A DNA stretch of 64,000 nucleotides from Streptomyces sp. GESEQ-4 (GTDB taxonomy: Bacteria > Actinomycetota > Actinomycetes > Streptomycetales > Streptomycetaceae). The DNA lies in contig NZ_JAFFSU010000001.1 of assembly GCF_017948455.1 (NCBI RefSeq), forward strand, positions 930,001-994,000. The letters are read 5' to 3'. Made by a program: the position numbers and the translations under genes. Shown one piece after another: positions 25,057 through 32,999 of this stretch; position 1 is the stretch's first letter; each line of letters starts with the position of its first letter. The notes under the pieces were generated by a model, which did no database searches, was not told the origin of the DNA, and saw nothing but the letters and a program-made list of their open reading frames with translations.

Positions 25057-25847
25057 TGCCGAGGCGGGGACAGGCCGTCGTCATCGGCGGCAGCCGGGGC
25101 CTCGGTGCCGCGATCGCGTACGCGCTCGGCGCCGCGGGATGGGCGACGACCGTCGCGGCCCGGGACACCGAGCAGTTGGAGCGCTGCCGCAAGGAAGCCG
25201 CCGAGCGGGGCGTGGAGTTGGCGACGGCACAGGTCGACACGCTCGGGCCCGCCGACGTGCGGCGCCTCTTCACCGACCTGGCACAACGGGGTCAGCTCGA
25301 CGTGTGCGTCATGGCCGCGGGCCGCAACCTCTCCCAGCGGCTGCTGCGCCCGCCCCGTCAGGCGGGCGGCGCCTGGAGCGCGCACGGCATCGAGGAGTGG
25401 CACGCCACCGTCGACCTCAACCTCACCGGCACGTTCCTCGCCGGCCGCGAGGCAGCGCTCACCATGGCGCAAGCGGGTACCGGCGGCGTGCTCGTCCCCG
25501 TCGTCAGCTGCACCTGGCAGGGCTCCTGGGGCCAGTCGGCGTACGCGGCCGCCAAGGCCGGCGTGGTGTCGCTGACCCGCAGCTGGGCGCTCGAACTGGG
25601 CGAGTTCGGCATCCGGGTCGTCGCCGTCGCGCCCGGTGTGGTGGACGGCGCCGCACTGCGCGAGAAGGGCGCACGGCACCCCGCCCACGCCCGCTACATG
25701 GAGCGGCTGCGCGAACAGGTGCCGCTGCGCCGGTTCGCCGCCGAGCACGAGGTCGCGGAGACGGTGCTGCACGCCGTGACCAACCAGTACCTGACCGGCA
25801 CCGTGATCGAGGTCGCCGGTGGGGGGTTCCCGGCCCGCATTCCCTGA
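25056..25847 (+). CDS. SDR-family oxidoreductase
   Basis: A 263-residue short-chain dehydrogenase. The cofactor loop is G-G-S-R-G-L-G, with A-A-R-D after strand 2 suggesting NADPH. The active site has S-C-T-W and Y-A-A-A-K. A longer insert (L-R-P-P-R-Q-A-G-G-A-W-S-A-H-G) precedes the alpha-E helix, and the usual N-N-A-G is M-A-A-G. It is the last gene of the KAS operon; 198 bp and a conserved promoter element separate it from the next CocE gene. Confidence 0.9.
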   Translation: MPRRGQAVVIGGSRGLGAAIAYALGAAGWATTVAARDTEQLERCRKEAAERGVELATAQVDTLGPADVRRLFTDLAQRGQLDVCVMAAGRNLSQRLLRPPRQAGGAWSAHGIEEWHATVDLNLTGTFLAGREAALTMAQAGTGGVLVPVVSCTWQGSWGQSAYAAAKAGVVSLTRSWALELGEFGIRVVAVAPGVVDGAALREKGARHPAHARYMERLREQVPLRRFAAEHEVAETVLHAVTNQYLTGTVIEVAGGGFPARIP

Positions 25848-25897
25848 ACCGGCGGGCTCCACTGGTGGGCTCCACTTCAACTCCCTTGAGCCGGTGA

Positions 25898-25936
25898 CCG
25901 GTACCGCAAGTCCCGGCCGGCCCGCCGAGCAGGTAC
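25898..25936 (+). promoter_or_regulatory. Double GGTAC promoter element, copy B
   Basis: CCGGTACCGCAAGTCCCGGC begins at 25898, with GGTAC repeated at 25932. It matches copy A at 20933 with one mismatch in 20 and identical spacing. TAGCGT at 25970-25975 is a plausible -10 box. The element is 110-148 bp upstream of the CocE start, the same distance as copy A from KAS, which supports a shared activator. Confidence 0.75.
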
Positions 25937-26045
25937 TCGGCGGCCGATGTGATCGCCGTCCGCGCTGCCTAGCGTGGTCGGCGCCCTCACCTCGTACGAC
26001 CGAACTTCCCCTCGTACGCCCGAACTCCCTTGACGGAGGTGTCCC

Positions 26046-27725
26046 TTGGCGAGCGGAATTGTCGTCGACCAGGATGTCGAGATCCCCATGCGCGACGGCA
26101 CGGTGCTGCGCGCCGACGTCTGGCGGGTGCCGGGCGAGGCCCGCCCCGCGATCGTCTACCGGACGCCGTACGACAAGACGGCGACCAGGATGGACCCGCT
26201 GCCCCCGGACCGCTGCGTCCGGGCCGGTTACGCGGCCGTCGTGCAGGACACCCGGGGACGCTTCGCCTCCGACGGCGAGTGGGACACCGGGATGTGGGCC
26301 ACCGAGGCCCGCGACACCCACGACACCGTCGAGTGGGTCGCGGTCCAGGACTGGTGCGACGGCGCCGTAGGGATGAGCGGGATGTCGTACCTCGGCATCG
26401 TGCAGTGGCTCGGGGCGATGCTGAAGCCCCCGCACCTGCGGGCGATCGCCCCGGCGATGACCACCTCGGCCGCGCACGACCCGCAGGCCACCGGCGGTGC
26501 GGTGCGCCTGTCCCACCTCGCCGGATGGCTCGGCTTCATGGCCGTCGACTGGATGCGCCGGCAGACGGCCAAGGAGCGCGGGCACGGCTTCTCGTCCGTG
26601 CTCCGTTATCTCAACTCCCCGCAGGAGCAACTGCGTCGGCTTCCCCTCGGCCGCATCCTGGACGTGCCGGACAGCCCGCTGTCCCTGGGGGCGATGGTGG
26701 AGCGGGGCCACGCGCACGGGCCCGACATCCGCACCACGGACGTCACCGTCCCCACCCTGTCGCTCACCGGCTGGTTCGACATCTACAACGGGCCGAGCAT
26801 CGCCCTCCACGGCGAGCTGGCCCGCCGCGATCCGGGCGGCCACCGGCTCCTCATCGGGCCCTGGAGCCACTCCGGAACCCTGCCGCAGTACCAGGGCGAG
26901 CTGAACTTCGGGCTCACCGCGGCGGGGGAGTACGGCCCGGTGGCCGAACGGGTCCTGGACTTCTTCGACACCCACCTCAAGGGCGTCGAGCGCGCGGCCG
27001 ATCCCGTGAGCTACTTCATGATGGGCGCCAACGAATGGCGCACGGCCCGGACTTGGCCGCCCGAGGAGTCGGCCGCCGGCCTGTGGTACCTGCGCGAGGG
27101 CGGCCGGCTCGCCCTGTATCCGCCGCAGGACGACGAGCCCGCCGACACCTACACCTACGATCCGGACGACCCGTCACCTACCCACGGGGGCCGCGTCCTG
27201 GCCCTCGGGGAACTCGTCGGCGGGCCGCTCAACCAGCGGCACCTGGAGGAGCGCGCCGACACCGTCGTCTACACCGGACCCGAACTCGCCGTCGCCATGG
27301 AGGCCGTCGGGCACGTCACCGCCTCCCTCTGCTTCGCCAGCACGGCGCCCGACACGGACATCGTCGTGAAGCTCACCGACGTCTTCCCCGACGGCCGTTC
27401 GATCCTGGTCTGCGACGGCGCGCTGCGCACCCGCTACCGCGAAGGCTTCGACAGTGAGAAGCCCCTCACCCCGTCGGTGCCCGAGCGGTGCACCGTCGAC
27501 CTCGGGCACACCGCATGGCGGTTCGAGGCCGGACACCGGTTGCGGCTGCTGGTCACCAGCAGCAACTTCCCGCATCTGGACCGGAACATGAACACCGGCC
27601 GGCGCCCTGGCCAGGACACCGGGGGAGTGGTGGCCCGCCAGTCCGTCTTCCACGACGCGGCCCGGCCTTCGCTATTACGACTGCCCGTGCTGGGCCGCAG
27701 GCAGCCGGGGGAGGACGGCGGATGA
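26046..27725 (+). CDS. CocE/NonD-family hydrolase (copy 2)
   Basis: A 559-residue serine hydrolase similar throughout to the copy at 13947: I-P-M-R-D-G-T-V-L-R-A-D-V, V-V-Q-D-T-R-G-R-F-A-S-D-G, nucleophile elbow G-M-S-Y-L-G, and C-terminal jelly-roll with G-H-T-A-W-R-F-E-A-G-H-R-L-R. No signal peptide is present. The start is a TTG preceded by GGAGG at six bases. Codon 544 is TTA (27675-27677), a bldA codon very near the C-terminus. It heads the second rightward operon and overlaps the ligase by ATGA. Confidence 0.92.
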   Translation: MASGIVVDQDVEIPMRDGTVLRADVWRVPGEARPAIVYRTPYDKTATRMDPLPPDRCVRAGYAAVVQDTRGRFASDGEWDTGMWATEARDTHDTVEWVAVQDWCDGAVGMSGMSYLGIVQWLGAMLKPPHLRAIAPAMTTSAAHDPQATGGAVRLSHLAGWLGFMAVDWMRRQTAKERGHGFSSVLRYLNSPQEQLRRLPLGRILDVPDSPLSLGAMVERGHAHGPDIRTTDVTVPTLSLTGWFDIYNGPSIALHGELARRDPGGHRLLIGPWSHSGTLPQYQGELNFGLTAAGEYGPVAERVLDFFDTHLKGVERAADPVSYFMMGANEWRTARTWPPEESAAGLWYLREGGRLALYPPQDDEPADTYTYDPDDPSPTHGGRVLALGELVGGPLNQRHLEERADTVVYTGPELAVAMEAVGHVTASLCFASTAPDTDIVVKLTDVFPDGRSILVCDGALRTRYREGFDSEKPLTPSVPERCTVDLGHTAWRFEAGHRLRLLVTSSNFPHLDRNMNTGRRPGQDTGGVVARQSVFHDAARPSLLRLPVLGRRQPGEDGG

Positions 27726-29326
27726 GCCCGCACGGCTCCGTGCCCGCGCGCGAGGAGTGCGTCGTCAGCGAGCAGCTCGCCCGGCGGGCCGCCCGCCATC
27801 CCGACCGGCTCTTCGCCGTGTTCGAGCACGGCGAGCGATGGACGTACGCCGACGCCTGGCGGCAGGCCGGCTCGACGGGCGCGGCGCTCCGACTGCAGGG
27901 CGTGGGCCGCGGGGACGTGGTGATCAGCTGGCTGCCGAACGGGCCCGACCAGCTGCGGACGTGGTTCGGCACCGTCGCCGCCGGAGGCGTGTGGGCTCCG
28001 CTCAACACGGCCTACCGATGGCGGATGCTGGAGCGGGTCATACGGGGCCTGGACGCCCGGCTGCTGATCACCTGTCAGGACCTCGCGACGCACCTGCACG
28101 GCCTCGACCTCGGTCCGGACCTCACCGTGCTGGTCGTCGACGGCCCGACGGGCGACCCGTTGGCCACCGAGGCCGACCAACTCACCGCCCTCGACGCCCC
28201 GTTGGAGCCCTGGGACACCCAAGCCGTCATCCACACCTCCGGCACCAGCGGTCACTCCAAGGGCGTGCTGTGCAGCAACGCCCACCTCCACACCAGTGCC
28301 ACGGCCGCCTACGGGCAGTGGCTCACCGGCGAGGACCGCTACCTCGTCACCCTGCCGCTCTTCCACGCCGGAGGCGTGCTCGGCGTCCTGGGCATGCTGG
28401 GCCTGGGTGGATCGGTCGCCGTCGTGTCGCACTTCCGCACCGAGGCCTTCTGGAAACAGGTCCGCGACCTCGGCGCGACCGCCTGCACCCTCCTCGGCGC
28501 CATGGCAGCCTTCCTCACCGAGCAGCCGCCCACCCCCGAGGACACCCGGCATCCGCTGCGCACGGCCTACGTCATCCCCTTCACGGAGACGGCCCTCGCC
28601 TTCGGTTCCCGGTTCGGCGTCGAGGTGCGCACGCTGTTCAACATGACCGAGACGTCCTGTCCGGTCATGTCGGGCCCCCGGCCGACCCGGCCCGGCAGCT
28701 GCGGCAGGCCGCGCCCCGGCATCGAGGCACGGGTCGTCGACTCGTACGACCGGGAAGTCCCGCGCGGCAGCGTCGGCGAACTGGTGCTGCGTGCGGAGGT
28801 GCCCTGGGCGTTCAGCCACGGCTATCACGGCATGCCGCAGGCGACGGCGGCCGCCTGGCGCAATGGCTGGTTCCACACCGGCGACGCCTTCCGTCAGGAG
28901 GCCGACGGCGAGCTGTACTTCGTCGACCGGATCAAGGACGCCATCCGCAGGCGCGGCGAGAACATCTCCTCCTTCGAGGTCGAGGAGGAACTGCGCGCCC
29001 ACCCGGCCGTCCGCGACGCCGCGGCCGTGGGGGTTCCCGGCGAGCACGGCGAACAGGAAGTCCTCGCGGTCGTCAGCCCCGTACCCGGCGAGCACGTCGA
29101 CCCCACCGCGCTGCTGCGCTTCCTGCGCCCGCGCATGGCCCACTTCATGCTTCCCCGCTACATCCGCACCCAGCCTGAACTGCCGGTCACACCCACCGGC
29201 AAGGTCCGCAAGGACCTGCTGCGCGACGCGGGCGTCACCGCCGACACCTGGGACCGCGAGACGGCCGGCCACACCGTCCGCCGCGACCCGGTCACCATCC
29301 ACCGAGAGGACACCGAACACCCATGA
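27722..29326 (+). CDS. AMP-dependent acyl-CoA ligase (CaiC-like, copy 2)
   Basis: A 534-residue ANL ligase, parallel to the copy at 15647. Motifs are H-T-S-G-T-S-G-H-S-K-G (P-loop), F-N-M-T-E-T-S, W-F-H-T-G-D-A, F-V-D-R-I-K-D-A-I-R-R-R-G-E-N-I-S-S-F-E-V and the C-terminal G-K-V-R-K lysine. The acceptor is expected to be CoA. Pocket residues differ between copies, so the two may activate different acids. It overlaps CocE upstream and the second KAS III downstream. Confidence 0.93.
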   Translation: MSPHGSVPAREECVVSEQLARRAARHPDRLFAVFEHGERWTYADAWRQAGSTGAALRLQGVGRGDVVISWLPNGPDQLRTWFGTVAAGGVWAPLNTAYRWRMLERVIRGLDARLLITCQDLATHLHGLDLGPDLTVLVVDGPTGDPLATEADQLTALDAPLEPWDTQAVIHTSGTSGHSKGVLCSNAHLHTSATAAYGQWLTGEDRYLVTLPLFHAGGVLGVLGMLGLGGSVAVVSHFRTEAFWKQVRDLGATACTLLGAMAAFLTEQPPTPEDTRHPLRTAYVIPFTETALAFGSRFGVEVRTLFNMTETSCPVMSGPRPTRPGSCGRPRPGIEARVVDSYDREVPRGSVGELVLRAEVPWAFSHGYHGMPQATAAAWRNGWFHTGDAFRQEADGELYFVDRIKDAIRRRGENISSFEVEEELRAHPAVRDAAAVGVPGEHGEQEVLAVVSPVPGEHVDPTALLRFLRPRMAHFMLPRYIRTQPELPVTPTGKVRKDLLRDAGVTADTWDRETAGHTVRRDPVTIHREDTEHP

Positions 29327-30330
29327 CCGACACGGCAGTTGGACCCATCCGCAGCGGAGGAACCTGGGCGGGGGCCGGAATCCGCATCACCGGCGTCGGG
29401 CACTACTTCCCCGAACGCGTCGTGCACAACACGCCGGACGCCGTCGGCGCCGAGGAGCGGTTCAACGCGATCGACCAGGCCGTGATCGGCCGGCTGAACG
29501 TCAAGTCGCGGCACGTCGCCGACGAGGCGGAGACCATCGACTACATGGCCGTCCGCGCGGCCGAGCACGCCCTGCGCGAGGCCGGCCGCACCGCGCGCGA
29601 GGTCGACCTGGTCATCGTCACCAACTGGACCGACCGGCAGTTCATCCCCGAGTACGGCCCCACAGTGGCGCACGAGCTCGGTGCCCGCTGCGCCCTCGGC
29701 TTCGACCTGTGCGGGGCCTGCGCCGGATTCGTGCACGGGGTGCAGTCCGCCGCCGCGATGCTGTCCTCGCCCGGCCCCTGGCGCACCGCCGTCGTCGTCA
29801 GCTCCGAACAGCTCTCGCGCGGCACCCGGCCGGGCAGCAAGGGCGAGCTGGTCGCGGGCGACGCGGCGGGAGCCGTCGTCCTGGAACGGACCGACGGCCT
29901 CGCGCCCACCGCCCCACGGCTGATCGACTCCGTGCTGTTCAGTGACGGCGAGGACGCGCGCGTCATCCACGCCCGCCGTCCCAACGGCTGGCTCACCAGC
30001 ACCCCCGACCTCATCGAGCGGGCCATCGAGGGCAATCTGCGGGCCATCGAACTCCTCCTGGAACGCAACGGCCTGGAGATCGAGGACATCGACTGGGTGC
30101 TGATCCACCCCGGCACCGACCCGCTGCACACCGCCGTCCAGGAGAAGGCCGGCATCGACCCCGACCGCTTCGTGGTCACGATGGAGACGCGCGGCAACAC
30201 CTCCAGCGCCTCCATCCCCATCGCCCTGTCCGAGCTGATCGACAGCGGCCGCACCCGCCCGGGCCAGCTGTACCTCACCCCGGCGATCGGCTCCGGGTTC
30301 TACGAGGGCGGGCTGCTGTTCCGGCTGTGA
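29323..30330 (+). CDS. KAS III-like condensing enzyme (copy 2)
   Basis: A 335-residue FabH-fold protein with triad C133 (D-L-C-G-A-C-A-G-F), H262 (L-I-H-P-G-T-D-P-L) and N292 (T-R-G-N-T-S-S). The H-P-G-T-D loop differs from the H-Q-A-N of housekeeping FabH, as seen in many specialised-metabolism members. The W-T-D-R-Q-F-I-P-E-Y-G-P segment is unlike copy 1, so different substrates are likely. Its start overlaps the ligase stop, and 22 bp separate it from the first unusual KAS. Confidence 0.92.
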   Translation: MTDTAVGPIRSGGTWAGAGIRITGVGHYFPERVVHNTPDAVGAEERFNAIDQAVIGRLNVKSRHVADEAETIDYMAVRAAEHALREAGRTAREVDLVIVTNWTDRQFIPEYGPTVAHELGARCALGFDLCGACAGFVHGVQSAAAMLSSPGPWRTAVVVSSEQLSRGTRPGSKGELVAGDAAGAVVLERTDGLAPTAPRLIDSVLFSDGEDARVIHARRPNGWLTSTPDLIERAIEGNLRAIELLLERNGLEIEDIDWVLIHPGTDPLHTAVQEKAGIDPDRFVVTMETRGNTSSASIPIALSELIDSGRTRPGQLYLTPAIGSGFYEGGLLFRL

Positions 30331-30352
30331 GCTCGGACTGCCCAGGCCATCA

Positions 30353-31750
30353 ATGTCCCTTGAACGGAAGCGAGTTGACGTGGTGAGTGTGACGGCCGGA
30401 TGGCGCGACGTGCTGGTGACCGGCATGGGGTTCTGCCTGCCCGGACCCCACCGCACGGTCTGCCGGACCGGCGGCGACCTGTGGCGTACGGTGTCCCGCG
30501 CGGCGTCCCACCTGGACAACGACGGCCTGTTCTACGGCCGGGTCCACCTGACCGAGGAGGAGTTCGCGGCGGCGGTCCCCGAACTCGACGAACGCTTCCG
30601 GGCCCACTACAACGACGTCCACCGCTACGGCCTCGTCGCCCTGGTCGAGGCCTGTGAGGACGCCGAGCTGAACTGGCGCGGCAACGACCTCGCCGAGGCC
30701 GCGGTCCTCACCGGGCGCGCCGGGTTCGACACGATCCTGGAGACATACATGGCGGGCGTGACCGCCGAGCCCTCACGGACCGAACCCGCCGAGGCCCGGT
30801 CACTGCTGATGCGCATCCTGCTGTCCGTCACCGCGACCGACGTGGCCTCGGTGCAGGCCGCCCTGCTGCGCAGCGGCGGCCCCAGCTACTCCCTGTCCTG
30901 CGGCTGCGCCTCCACCAACGCGCTGCTCGGCGTCGCCGCCCAGCAGATCGCCTCCGGCGAGGTGGACCTCGCCGTGGTCACCGGCGTCGACGCGTACAGC
31001 CTCGACTACATCGACCACTTCGAGGAACTGGGCCGGGCCTCGGAACGGACCGGCCGCACCTCCTCCTACGCGGCCCCGACCACCCGACTGCGCTACGACC
31101 GCCCGATGCGCCCCTACGACGAACGCGCCGAGGGCTTCAACCTCGGCGAGGGCGCCGCCACCCTGATCCTCGAGAGCCGCGAGCACGCCGAACGCCGCGA
31201 CCGTCGGCCCTACGGGCGGATCCTCGGCCAGGCCGTCCGGCGTGCCGCCACCGGCAGCGCACTCACCCCCGACGAGGACGGCGCCGCCCTCGTGCGCGCG
31301 GTGCGCAGCGCCCTGCGCGCCACGGACAGCCACGAGCGGATCGACCCCGCCACCGTCCCCGTCGTCAACGGCGGCGCCGAGGGCGACCCGCTCTTCCACC
31401 TCATGGAGTTCAGCGCCCTGCGCGCCCTCTACGGCACGGACCCGGCCGACGGGCCGCTGCTGACCAACCACGAGGCGTGCTTCGGGCACAACGGCGCACC
31501 GCTCGGCGTCATCGGCGCCGCCGCCACCCTGCTGATGATGCGCAACGGACAGGTCGGCCCCACCGCGAACTGCGAGAAGGTCGTCCCCGACGCTCCCTGC
31601 ACGGTCGTCACCGGCGAGGCCCGGCCGCTCTCCTTCGACCTGGCCCTGAGCTTCAACTACCAGATGGGCGCCGCCGGCGCGCTGCTGCTCGCGGCACCGG
31701 AACCCTGCGGCGCGGAGTACGGACACCCGGCGGGTGACGATGAGCACTGA
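30353..31750 (+). CDS. KAS-like protein with altered active site (member 1 of pair)
   Basis: A 465-residue KAS-fold protein (or 456 residues if translation begins at the GTG at 30380, which has GGAAG upstream). The nucleophile region S-L-S-C-G-C185-A-S-T keeps a cysteine. The first active-site histidine motif H-G-T-x-T is replaced by V-V-N-G-G-A-E-G-D. The second histidine survives in L-T-N-H-E-A-C-F-G-H-N-G-A, but the usual lysine of K-x-x-x-G-H is asparagine. It is thus neither a standard KAS nor a standard chain-length factor, which loses the cysteine. The next gene shows the same pattern, so they may form a heterodimer. Confidence 0.85.
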   Translation: MSLERKRVDVVSVTAGWRDVLVTGMGFCLPGPHRTVCRTGGDLWRTVSRAASHLDNDGLFYGRVHLTEEEFAAAVPELDERFRAHYNDVHRYGLVALVEACEDAELNWRGNDLAEAAVLTGRAGFDTILETYMAGVTAEPSRTEPAEARSLLMRILLSVTATDVASVQAALLRSGGPSYSLSCGCASTNALLGVAAQQIASGEVDLAVVTGVDAYSLDYIDHFEELGRASERTGRTSSYAAPTTRLRYDRPMRPYDERAEGFNLGEGAATLILESREHAERRDRRPYGRILGQAVRRAATGSALTPDEDGAALVRAVRSALRATDSHERIDPATVPVVNGGAEGDPLFHLMEFSALRALYGTDPADGPLLTNHEACFGHNGAPLGVIGAAATLLMMRNGQVGPTANCEKVVPDAPCTVVTGEARPLSFDLALSFNYQMGAAGALLLAAPEPCGAEYGHPAGDDEH

Positions 31751-32999
31751 GCCGCTGACCCTGACCGGCATCGGTGCCGTCCTGCCCGGCCCCGACGGAC
31801 GGCCCTGCACCGACGTCCCGGCCCTGTGGGACATCATCCGCACCGGCGCCACCTGCCTGACGCCCTTCGCCCTCGACGACCTCCCGCTGCGCATCGCGGG
31901 GCAGGTCACCGGCTGGGACCCGGTGACGGCACTCGGCGTGCCCCAGCGGGTCGGCGACCGGATGGCCCGCGTCACCGCACTCGCCACCGGCGCCGTCAAG
32001 AACGCGCTCGCCGACGCCGGGCTGACGGCCCCGGACATCGACGACGGCCGTACCGTCCTCGTCGTCGCCTCCCTGCAGTTCGCCTTCCAGGAGGCACGCC
32101 GCTACTTCACGCTGTACGAGCGGGGCGGCCCGGACGCGCTCGGCATGGAGTACTGGCTCACCGGCACCCCCGGAAGCGTCACCAGCGGCATCTGCTCGGT
32201 CCTCGGCATCGGCCCGCAGACCCTGACCGTCTCCGGCGCCTGCAACTGCTCCCTGCGCGCCCTGGAGGTGGTGGCCGCCCTGCTGCGCGACGGCAGCGTG
32301 GACCGGGCGATCGTCGTCGGCGCGGACGCCACCCTCGACCCGGTCTGCGTCTCCAGCACCACGCACGAGAGCCGCAGCCGCGGCTTCCGCATCTCCACCT
32401 GGTCACCGGACCCGCGCTCCGTACGCCCGCACGACGAGGAGCAGGACGGCAACGCCCCCGGCGAGGGCGCCCTGGCCGTCGTACTGGAATCCGGTCGTAC
32501 GGCCGGTATCCCGCTGCGCCTCGCGTTCCGCTCCTCGCGCAGCAACGGCACCAACCCGATGATCTCCGGACCACCCGACAACTTCGCCCGGGACGGACAC
32601 GCCCTGCTCACCGCCGCCGGCATCGGCATGGACCGGCTGGCCTTCGTCAACAGCTTCGCCGACGGCTCACGCCACGTGGAGAACCTCTTCTGCGAGGCCC
32701 TCGACGGCCTGCGCAAAGCGATGGACTACGACGGCCCGCTGCTGCTGACCAACCAGGAGGCCGCCTTCGGGCACGTCTTCGGCTTCGTCGGGCTGATGAA
32801 GTTCGTCGCCTCGGCCCTCATGTTCCACCACGGCACGGTCGCCCCCGTGACCGGCTGCCGCACTCCCTACGCACGGCTCGACGCGACCCCGGTCCACGGC
32901 GACCGCGCCCCGCTGACCGGGCGGCACGCCCTCGTGATGGTGGCGGGCGGCGGGGGAGACGCCACGTCCCTGCTGATCGAGCACCTGGAGGAACGATGA
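31740..32999 (+). CDS. KAS-like protein with altered active site (member 2 of pair)
   Basis: A 419-residue KAS-fold protein. The cysteine position is kept in T-V-S-G-A-C168-N-C-S-L. The H-G-T motif is replaced by F-V-N-S-F-A-D-G-S-R-H. The second histidine remains in L-T-N-Q-E-A-A-F-G-H-V-F-G, again with asparagine instead of lysine. The shared L-L-T-N-x-E-A-x-F-G-H and V-N-x-x-A-x-G motifs show it is a sister of the preceding protein. I prefer the ATG at 31740, inside the last codons of the upstream gene; a GTG at 31734 would also work. It overlaps the double SDR gene by ATGA. Confidence 0.83.
   Translation: MSTEPLTLTGIGAVLPGPDGRPCTDVPALWDIIRTGATCLTPFALDDLPLRIAGQVTGWDPVTALGVPQRVGDRMARVTALATGAVKNALADAGLTAPDIDDGRTVLVVASLQFAFQEARRYFTLYERGGPDALGMEYWLTGTPGSVTSGICSVLGIGPQTLTVSGACNCSLRALEVVAALLRDGSVDRAIVVGADATLDPVCVSSTTHESRSRGFRISTWSPDPRSVRPHDEEQDGNAPGEGALAVVLESGRTAGIPLRLAFRSSRSNGTNPMISGPPDNFARDGHALLTAAGIGMDRLAFVNSFADGSRHVENLFCEALDGLRKAMDYDGPLLLTNQEAAFGHVFGFVGLMKFVASALMFHHGTVAPVTGCRTPYARLDATPVHGDRAPLTGRHALVMVAGGGGDATSLLIEHLEER

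Noticed and set aside
24049-30330. Calling either KAS III a housekeeping FabH
   Set aside because: Both have intact triads but lie in specialised operons. Copy 2 has H-P-G-T-D instead of H-Q-A-N, and no fab operon genes (fabD, acpP, fabF) are adjacent.
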